A stretch of DNA of 64,000 nt, taken from NCBI GenBank assembly GCA_025526935.1, contig JAHLKD010000049.1, positions 310,001 to 374,000 of the forward strand, written 5' to 3'. Both the position numbers and the translations under genes were made by a program. Each line of letters opens with the position of its first letter. Positions within the stretch are counted from its first letter, which is position 1. This document shows positions 57,001 to 64,000 of this stretch, piece after piece. The notes under the pieces were generated by a model. It was not told the DNA's origin, ran no database searches, and saw only the letters and a list, made by a program, of their open reading frames with translations. Origin of the DNA: Cladochytrium replicatum (Eukaryota; Chytridiomycota; Chytridiomycetes; Cladochytriales; Cladochytriaceae).

Positions 57001-57389
57001 AGCGATACGTTGGACTTGGAGCTGCAGGTGCGCGGTACGACTTTTCGAAGGTGCTCGTCCCAACACAAAGGATCGTGAAGGGACTGGTGTACGGAACAGG
57101 GATCACCCATGTCGAGTCGCTTACGGGTAGTGCTGGTTTCGGAAAGATGGCGGTACTGGGGAGCGAGTTGCGCAAAGGCATGCCGAACACGTATGCGAGC
57201 GTGAGCGGAATGTTTGGCTTGGAGAAGAGTGAGGGAAGCGGAATGAGCATTGACACGAGTGCCTATCGAGTTGAGAGCCGGATCGCGTTTTGTGCAGACG
57301 AGAAGGAGTCGACTCGCCCTGTGTGGCCCGAAGGGAAAGTGATGAAGGGGGCGTGGGCGATGGCAGGTCGTGTCGAGGACGGAAGATGA
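54020..57389 (+). CDS. Ras guanine-nucleotide exchange factor (CDC25-type)
   Basis: 1034 aa, exons 54020..54632, 54837..56004, 56066..57389. Activates Ras/Rap-type GTPases at membranes. The first ~460 residues are Ser/Pro/Thr-rich and disordered, with no SH3 domain visible. A RasGEF-N (REM) domain spans ~475-620 ('DYEDETVLVMEMVGGRLQIV', 'FLSTHAFFIGARDLFVNLVA'). The catalytic CDC25 domain is at ~710-960. It starts 'LLELDPKDVAKWFAAVDWAS' and includes 'ERANMIRNWVALEVCS', 'FHTSLFIVSGLMSPAVGRLR' and 'VPFLPLVLKDLTIIVQG'. Several family positions are changed: the usual F-Y-L-x-D-L-T is 'LPLVLKDLT', and the nominal N-F-x-K-x-R is kept as 'VNFEKYRTL'. Upstream 53.4-54.0 kb is shared with a divergent gene. 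The regulator of which small GTPase is unknown. Confidence 0.88.
54686..54780. repeat. ~33-bp tandem repeat in Ras-GEF intron 1
   Basis: Three imperfect units around CACCCTCTGTCTATTGTCGTG and GGTGTCAGA within the 204-bp first intron (54633-54836), much longer than other introns of the region. The repeat accounts for the extra length. Confidence 0.75.
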
Positions 57390-59627
57390 TGGAGTTTGTG
57401 GGTCCTTTTTCAGTGGACCAATTTTTTTTTTCGTTTTAAACCTCACCCATGTTTACCCTGAAACCTTATGGATTTTTTCATTGTTGCGAAGCCCGAAACT
57501 ACCCCCCTCCCATCCCTTTTATCCCCATTGACTGAAAGCTTTTCGTCATTGTTTCGCGCGCTCATATCTTTCCCAGTCGTTTTTTCCCCTCTTCAAGTGC
57601 CTCATACGGGTTATGGAAGTCTTGGGATCCGCAAACCTTTTTCCCTTTTCTGTTGGGTACTCACAATTTTACGATTGTGTTTTGGATCCTTTTGCAGTCA
57701 GCCCGCTCAAAGTCAGTGTTTTTTGTTGTGTCATGTCTGGAATGAGAAGGCGCGAGACAGGGAGGGGCAATTTTCGGAGTGGTCAATGATGATATATGGT
57801 GGGAATCCCAACTTTTTTGCATTGGAGCCGTTTGTTTTCCTGTGAGCGACAAAGGGTTCTGATGCCGCTGAGAATGTTTTGATTTGGAGAGACAATTGGT
57901 TCAGGTTCTGTCTTGGAGAGCAGCATTTTGGGGCACCAAGTTTTCTTTTGTTGATGGCCAAGTTAGTTTGTGAGTGAGTTGAAAGGGAAGGATTATTTTC
58001 TACACACAAGCACACATCCTTCCTATCTTGCTTGTTTCAAATTTGGCTACCTTTTGCTTGGTGTGTGCATGTTTGCTATGAATGGCATGTGACTGTCCCA
58101 ATGAGTTCCATCAGTGGGTCAGACTTCTTGTTGCAGAGACGTTTGGAAGTTATGTTCATGAATTTTTCCGGGACAGATTTAAGTGTTTTTCCCATTTTAT
58201 CTCACTCTCCATTCTCGTCTATGTTAAGTGCCTTAGATTCCATCCATCTTATGTGTCGTCTCATATTTTTGATTTATTGGTTCTTTATTTTGCTGCTCTC
58301 CCTTCCTTCTTTTTGTTTCTCCTAATTGACTGTGAATGCAAAGTGTGTGTGTCTTTTTGCTTTCACTGTATGCGGCTCTATTACTGGTTTTTTTTTGTCT
58401 CTATTCCTTTTGTTGAAACAAAAGATGATTGAAAATGAATTTGGTTTTTATCGCTCCACAATCAGTGAAAAGTTTTGGGAGAGTCGACTTGGTTTCTCAA
58501 TCCACCTCTTTTGTTCACATCACGGTCTTTCACTCATTTTTCCAGTTTTCTTTCTTTTTTTAAAGGTTTTTATTTCTCCTCTTCATGATACTTCAAGGTA
58601 TCAGGCCTCTTTTTAGTTTAGAAAAGTTTCCTATTTTTTTATCCTTTTGTTTGGCTCAAGCGGATATCTGGTTTAGGTGTGTTTTAGGTGTGTTGATGCA
58701 GAGACCCTTTCCTTCCTTTTCTCCTGTTTTGCCCTTTATTTTCCATCCTTTCTGCTTCTTGGACATACTTTATCGATTCCTTGTATCTGCTTGGCCTCTC
58801 TCTTCATTTTTTTTTCAATTTGGTTTATTTTGTCAGTTTTCTGCAATGTGCAGACCTCGTGTGTTTTTTTAAGAGATTAGTCACATTTTGTCGCAATCAG
58901 ATTAGCGCTCATTGTTCTTCAAGTAGCTACAGTGGTGTTAAGAGTACTCATATGATGTTCTGGGGCTAGTTTTCAGGCTCTTTGTCAAGTTGGAAGTCAT
59001 GTTTGTCTCCGCAGGAGTCAGTGCAACTAACCTTACCATCTTTCAAGTTGGCAGTCGTTTTTATCTTCTCAGTCAGTGCAATTAACCAAACTCTTTTTTG
59101 CGCTGAATCAAGCCTGCAGTTCAAACATCCATCATGTTGCCTGTACAGTGACATCACTTCCTTTTTTTGCTTATGATAGGAAAAGAGCATGTTGTGATTT
59201 CGACAGTTAAATAAATAAGTTAATTGAAACTGTTAAATGTAGGAGCTAATTGAACTTATGTGATATTTCTTCATAACTTACCTTCTTGAACAATCTCAAC
59301 CCAAACGCGAGTGCACCGATCTGTCCACGTGGCGAAGTATCCCTTTCAGCATAACAGAAAGTCCTGATCTTTGCACTCCTCTGCGAAACGTTTGGTTTTG
59401 TGACCCTCTGTGAACTCTTGTTACTCTTGAATCTCTCTAACTCTTCTGAACTTACCTGATTTGCCATGCAACCCTGATGGACATGGGCAACACTTCCAGA
59501 GCACCGTTGGACGCTCAGCAACAAATCGTCACAGATGCTACCCAAGAACCTCAGCCAACTATGGAAGCGACTCGAAAAACGCATCTCCGAACTTGAAAAC
59601 ACCAAGATTGCAACCTCTTCCAAGGTC
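57390..59627. other. 2.2-kb T-rich region without a recognisable gene
   Basis: After the Ras-GEF stop the plus strand is T-rich with short frames full of Phe/Leu/Ser, no domain and no start context. 58979-59035 and 59040-59095 form an imperfect ~60-bp tandem duplication (AGTTGGAAGTC / AGTTGGCAGTC, then CAGTGCAATTAACC). From ~59440 to 59627 codon-like sequence appears ('LPKNLSQLWKRLEKRISELE' in the plus strand), which could be a remnant of a retroelement gag; too short to assign. It joins the 28S fragment at ~59628. Confidence 0.45.
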
Positions 59628-60238
59628 AGTACCGTGAGGGAAAGATGAAAAGAACTTTGAAAAGAGAGTTAAACAGTACGTGAAATTGTCAGAAGGGAAC
59701 GGCTTGAAACCAGTCTTGCGTCTGGAATTCAGCCTCTCTAACGAGGGGTGCAATTCGCTAGATGCAGGTCAGCGTCAGTTTGAGGAGGGGGAAAAAGACT
59801 AGGGAAGGTAGCCTTCGGGTATTATAGCTCTGGTTTCTACCCCTTGTTGGACTGAGGGCCGCGGCGCGATACGGGGCTGGTGGGTTCACGTAACCTACTT
59901 GCAAACTGCATGCAGATTGCTAGCAAGGAAGTGTGATCCCCGCAATCTCCACACGTCTAGGATGCTGACGAAATGGTCTCAAACCGCCCGTCTTGAAACA
60001 CGGACCAAGGAGTCAAACGTATATGCGAGTGTATGGGTGTCAAACCCCTGCGCGTAATGAAAGTGAAACTGGTGTGAACCGCAAGGTGCAACATCGACCG
60101 GTCTGGATTTTTTTGATAGATCTGAGTAAGAGCATATACGCTAGGACAAGGGTGAAGCCAGAGGAAACTCTGGTGGAAGCTCGTAGCGATTCTGACGTGC
60201 AAATCGATCGTCAAATTTGGGTATAGGGGCGAAAGACT

Positions 60239-60288
<50 letters not shown>

Positions 60289-60505
60289 AGTAGCTCGTAT
60301 CAGTTTTATGAGGTAAAGCGAATGATTAGAGGCCTTGGGGTTGAAACAACCTTAACCTATTCTCAAACTTTAAATCTGTAAGACCTCCGGGTTACTTAAT
60401 TGAACCCAGAGATTGAATGAGAGCTACTAGTGGGCCATTTTTGGTAAGCAGAACTGGCGATGCGGGATGAACCGAACGTTGAGTTAAGGTGCCAGAATAC
60501 ACGCT
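59628..60505 (+). rRNA. Partial 28S (LSU) rRNA sequence, internally deleted, probable pseudogene
   Basis: Starts at the conserved 'AGTACCGTGAGGGAAAGATG' in the D1 region, continues through 'GAAAGAGAGTTAAACAGTACG'-type core and D2. It includes 'CCCGTCTTGAAACACGGACC' and the 'GGGCGAAAGACTAATCGAAC' core, and ends at 'TTAAGGTGCCAGAATACACG'. Between 60137 and 60150 the sequence jumps from AGAGCATATACGCTAGGAC to AAGGGTGAAGCC. This omits the near-universal ~35-nt segment (GGGACCCGAAAGATGG...) normally found between them. No 18S, 5.8S or 3' LSU is attached, and the right edge is 11 bp from an LTR. It is therefore most likely a dispersed, defective rDNA fragment. Confidence 0.85.
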
Positions 60506-60516
60506 TATTTCGACAC

Positions 60517-60986
60517 TGTTAAATTCTGTGTACCCTTGGAGGGCTTACCCATTGTTTTGTGCAATAGGCTTTTCTCTTGGGCTTGAGAAGTTTTTATGCT
60601 ATTGCTCGATTTATGTTTTGGGCAGTCATGCTGTTTATTTTCTTTATTGTAATTGTTGAATATTCTTCTGTGTGGGAATATTTATTGCGGTGTGAGGGTG
60701 GCTGGTTCCTTGAGACAGTGGAACAAACCAAACACTCACACACCACAGGTATAAATAAAGGAGACAGTGGAACAAACCAAACACTCACACACCACAGTCT
60801 TCCTGGTTAGCAATCCCAGCCTTGATTTGTATTAGCCACAGAGTGCTTGTGTGCAACAAGGGAATTTGCTTTATCATTTACCCCATATTCAACTGGGCCA
60901 AGAGACGGAACCTGGAGCTGTTGTGCTAGCTAAAGTACAGCTAAACACGCCCTACCGCTGCCAGGAGAAGCCCTTGGTTTTTAACA
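60517..60986 (+). repeat. 5' LTR
   Basis: Begins TGTTAAATTCTG and ends GGTTTTTAACA, giving TGTTAA/TTAACA inverted termini. A 37-bp segment (GAGACAGTGGAACAAACC...) is repeated at 60712-60748 and 60761-60797 with a 12-bp spacer holding TATAAATAAA (60750-60759), a candidate TATA box. The solo LTR at 23168 has the segment only once and no such TATA. Confidence 0.85.
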
Positions 60987-60988
60987 GG

Positions 60989-61002
60989 TGGTGGTTTCAT
61001 CC
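60989..61002 (+). other. Candidate primer-binding site
   Basis: TGGTGGTTTCATCC begins 2 bp after the LTR end. It starts with TGG, as expected for pairing to the CCA end of a tRNA. I cannot name the tRNA from sequence alone. Confidence 0.45.
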
Positions 61003-61134
61003 AGGTCCCACCATTTTTGGACCTTTTTGTGCGTTCACTCAGGAACGTATTACCGGCTACACAAACACTTCCCTGATTACTCAGAATTACGGGCGATCAG
61101 TTTCGATTATTTTACGCATTTTTCTGAGCACAAT

Positions 61135-63375
61135 ATGTCGACAACTTCGAGGGTTCAGGATCGCTTGGCGAGGGCTCATGTTGGACAGCCTTTGGAACCT
61201 CGGGAACGATTGCGGCATCTTGCGGAGCGCTTGGGGGAACCTCGCAATGCGTGGAGGAATGCGTTTTTGTTGATGTATTCATTGGAGGACGTTGCTGGAT
61301 TTTTGGCCAGTATTGGATCTGGCCAGATCGCTGTCCCGAATGCACTTGTGGAATTGCTAAACCGTGCGCGCGAAGAGGGACGCGCTGAATCGGCCGTATC
61401 GCTCGAGCAGCTTGCAATCGAGAACGATGCACTTGTGATGCAGTGCTCGGCGCTTGCGGATAACTTGGTTCTGGCGACGGATCAGCTTGATCCCATTGAT
61501 GTTCCTGATGTCGAGGACGATGGAGAGAAGCGTTGGACTGATTCCCAGACCCAGACCGATTTTTGGGATGCCGATTTATCGAACCATGATGGAATTGGCC
61601 AAAACTTGGCAGACCTGCAGCAGGAACTGGCTACTGCTTGTCGAGAGCTTCGCGTTGCACAGGAGAATGCAGCGGAAGCACGGCGCAAGGCAGCCAGCGC
61701 TGCAGCGGAGCTAGAGACGGCTCGATCGGTGGAGGCAAAGCGAGTTTCAGCTCTGGATGACTTGGAGAAGCAGTTGAAGGTGTCCCAAGAGCTTGCCAGC
61801 CAACTCCGCATCGAGGCCGAACTGGTAGAGGCGGAATTGGCCTCAGTGAAGGCTGCCGGAGCCAGTCTTCGCACTCGTTTGGATCGCGCCAACATACCCG
61901 ACAGCGAAATGGCGCAGCAGAGCAGGCGTGGGAGCGAGGTCTCTTCACAAAACGAAAATGGACCTCCAACGTTGGCAGATCGATTTTGTGGTCTGTGGCG
62001 AGCAGAATGCAGGGCCAACCACAAATTGCGTTAAGCTTTGGATTTATCAATTGCTGAATGTGACAGATTGAAGAGGGATCGTGATCAGATTCGAGCATTA
62101 CTTGCAGTGTCATCATCATCTGACGATCAGCACTCTGATATGCAAGAGCTTGGACCAAAGGACTCGGCATCACAACAAGCTTCCCCAGTTTTACCATCTG
62201 CCCAATTTGTTTTGAAAGATGCAGCTGTACCAACAGTGAAAACACTTGGAACTAGTGATTATCATGGACCTACAGCGGATGTTTTCCAGAGCTTTCCAGT
62301 TGGCCAATCTTCCCCTCCACAGGGAAACATTGGACTGGAAATTGTTTCAGCACTCCAACAAACTGGGCTTCTCACCAAACGATCAGAGAAGTTAGACCAG
62401 AATGCTCTAAACAGCATACCTCTTTTTGCTGGGACTTCTTCTTCAGGCCAGGCTGATGATGCCAGCTCAAATGAGTTAGGGAAGTTTTTCAAAGCAGTGA
62501 CAAAAGTTGCAATTAGTCAAGCTTGGACAGAACCAATGCAAGCTCAAGCTATGGTGCTACGGTTCAAAGATAATTCTGCAGTGTCACGCTGGTGGGACGA
62601 TCGCAATGAACAGTGGAGGCGTGAGCGTGTTCAGGATTTGGAAAAGTTGAAGGAAGCTTTGATTGGTCGCTTCCGCTCCCCAGATTTCTTGATCCACGCC
62701 AGGCAAACTTTGGAATTTTTGCCTATTGAATCGTTCCCATCATTGGATCAGCTGTTAAATGAAATGTCACGTCTTAACCAACTTGCCAAAAGTTCGCCAA
62801 CAGGAAGCATCTCAGAGAACACCTTGATTCAACGTATTGTGGACCATTCAGCTTTTCCATCAACAGTTCGGGAATCATGGGACCAAGAAAGGTCCAAATT
62901 GGCTACACCATATCCAAGTCGCACTGTTGTAACAAACTTGGATATATTTGGAGTTTGGTGTGCTAAGAAGTTTTCTTACCTGCAGTCAAACCCTTTCGCT
63001 GATGCACATGCTAAGTGGATAAAAACAGCAAAGGATCCCAATGTCAAAAATGACTCAGTTGAGAATCAGCGACCATCATCATCTCAACAAAAGCCTAAAA
63101 AAGAACCGTCCGAAAAGTCAAAACGCCCCTTTCTGCCAGCAGAAGAGTTCAAAGTGAAGGTTGAAGATCCTGCGTGGCGAAAAGCAAATCCCAGTCCTTT
63201 CCCATGTCGAAACGCTGCTTGCAAAGGAGCTAAGCATTATAGACTGGACTGCCCCAATTATCGGAATCGGAGAGACAATAGTAGTGGTGCTCCAGCTACC
63301 ACTTCCTCATCTTACACGATTTTCAGCAGTAGTGTAGCGAGCGGAGATTCTTTGACTGAGGAGGATTTTTACTGA
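61135..63375 (+). CDS. Retrotransposon Gag, one in-frame TAA
   Basis: One frame from ATG 61135 to TGA 63375 is interrupted only by TAA at 62032-62034, after codon 299. Upstream part: helical N-terminus ('RERLRHLAERLGEPRNAW'), then a long coiled coil ('LQQELATACRELRVAQENAA'). Downstream part: the retrotransposon-gag core ('RWWDDRNEQWRRERVQDLEK', 'LKEALIGRFRS', 'LEFLPIESFPSLDQLLNEMS') and a C-terminal zinc knuckle of the form C-x4-C-x4-H-x4-C ('CRNAACKGAKHYRLDC'). The spacing differs from the common C-x2-C-x4-H-x4-C. The stop is either a recent mutation or a read-through/reinitiation point. Confidence 0.8.
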
Positions 63376-64000
63376 GGGCCTCCCTTGAGGGCAATAGGGT
63401 GGCCTTAGTCGAGTTAGAAGATTCTCTTTCAAAGCCCATATTCACTACAACACACAGCAGGCCGTTGGCGGACGCCCCTCCCCCTGCTAGAAAGAATCAG
63501 CATCCGAGCGCTCAGTTAAATCCACGGTATTACCGAGCATTATGTACACATTTCAACGTCTCCCCAACAGTAGATGTTTTTGGGGATGGAGCTTCAAGAT
63601 TGGCAAAGCAGTTTTGGAGCAAAGATCCAATAGATCTATCAGTTGAAGGTTGTTTAGGGCCGGATCCTACCAGTTTGGGTGTTCCCTGGCCAACTGAAGA
63701 GATTTTTTACGCAAACCCACCTCCACATCTGCTTGAGAGCTTCTTGAAAAAGGTCAGAAATCAGCGCTTAAGCTCTGCTTTATTAGTATGCCCTTATCGG
63801 ACAAGGGATCGATCATTTGCTATCATCAAAGCTTTGCTTCAAGCACAACCTGTTCAATTGCCTTTAGAGCGAGACCTATTTTTACCAAGATCGGCTCAAG
63901 TACCATTCAGAAATCGGAGGAAAGATTTTTATCAGCAGAACAAGCCATTGCCTGATGAATGGGGTCCACCTAATTGGGGGCCGATTGGAGCTTTCTTGAT
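63363..64000 (+). CDS. Retroelement second ORF (pol side), 5' part, with methyltransferase/DIRS-RH-like domain
   Basis: This frame is -1 relative to gag, has no stop up to base 64000 and no early ATG. It overlaps the last 13 bases of gag at GATTTTTACTGA, so -1 frameshifting on the T5 run is likely. About 50 residues in, a domain starts: 'LNPRYYRALCTHFNVSPTVD', 'VFGDGASRLAKQFW', 'EEIFYANPPPHLLESFLKKV' and 'ALLVCPYRTRDRS'. The D-x-F...ANPP...LLVCP pattern resembles phage-type Dam N6-adenine methyltransferases and the terminal RNase H-like region of DIRS elements. I cannot decide between them. The RT, if present, lies beyond the window. Confidence 0.6.

Larger units (their letters stand above)
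60517..64000 (+). mobile_element. LTR retrotransposon, 5' half
   Basis: Comprises a 470-bp LTR, a probable primer-binding site, a Gag frame and the start of a second coding frame continuing past the window. LTR relics of the same family occur at 2474-2634 and 23168-23578. Whether it is Ty3/Gypsy-, BEL- or DIRS-related cannot be settled because RT, protease and integrase are not in the window; true LTRs with TG...CA ends argue against DIRS. Confidence 0.8.

Noticed and set aside
55908-57446. Long frames overlapping the Ras-GEF (471 codons on the minus strand, and a plus-strand extension upstream of exon 3)
   Set aside because: GC-rich antisense shadow, and an intron read-through of the true exon 3 (56066).
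58032-58969. Several 60-115-codon plus-strand frames rich in Phe/Leu/Ser
   Set aside because: Result of T-rich composition; hydrophobicity is not by itself evidence of membrane proteins, and no start or splice context fits.
59246-59623. 125-codon minus-strand frame before the 28S fragment
   Set aside because: No recognisable motif, and the plus strand of the same interval has equally good short frames; left unassigned.

Overview
This 64-kb window comes from a eukaryotic nuclear genome, most likely a zoosporic (chytrid-type) fungus. The fungal signs are many short GT-AG introns (mostly 48-65 bp), a fused fungal HIS7, and Ras-GEF, TAF4, ALG3 and LSB5 orthologues. The flagellate signs are a CCDC87-like coiled-coil protein and a double cyclic-nucleotide-binding-domain protein, families associated with axonemes and sperm and absent from most non-flagellate fungi. 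The lineage call is inference; no marker gene here is complete enough to fix it. All exon coordinates were derived by hand from splice consensus and reading frame. For the complete multi-exon genes the summed exon lengths are divisible by three; RRP36 is the one exception.

Layout. 1-27.8 kb is mostly nested transposable elements around one housekeeping gene (AFG3-type m-AAA protease, 4.7-7.3 kb) and a decayed O-methyltransferase (3.8-4.5 kb). The mobile fraction has four parts. (i) Four pieces of one hAT DNA transposon family with TAAGG..CGGCGGGT inverted ends; the full-length copy at 13999-20158 carries a BED-finger hAT transposase and a second long coiled-coil gene of unknown function ('gene B'). 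(ii) An APE-endonuclease LINE family in many fragments. (iii) Two copies of a tRNA-derived SINE whose tail resembles the LINE 3' end. (iv) LTR fragments. Two real tRNA genes (Ser-GCT, Glu-TTC) lie here, each next to a SINE copy.

28-57.4 kb is a compact gene block: SUP35/eRF3 (-), ALG3 (+), LSB5-like VHS/GAT protein (-), a small B12D/MLRQ-type protein (-), TAF4 (-), RRP36 (+), a single-pass membrane protein (-), HIS7 (-), a KPWE-motif protein related to PEX39 (+), an LRR protein (-), a double-CNBD protein (+), a CCDC87-like protein (-) and a Ras-GEF (+). Most neighbours are divergent or convergent with 30-600 bp between them.

57.4-64 kb is again non-housekeeping: about 2.2 kb of T-rich DNA without a recognisable gene, an 878-bp internally deleted 28S rRNA fragment, and the 5' half of an LTR retrotransposon. 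That element has a 470-bp LTR, a Gag interrupted by one in-frame stop, and a second ORF in the -1 frame that begins with an N6-adenine-methyltransferase/DIRS-RNaseH-like domain and runs off the window.

The most promising undescribed features are the two-gene hAT element with its palindromic 97-bp iteron array, and the unusual domain behind gag in the retroelement.
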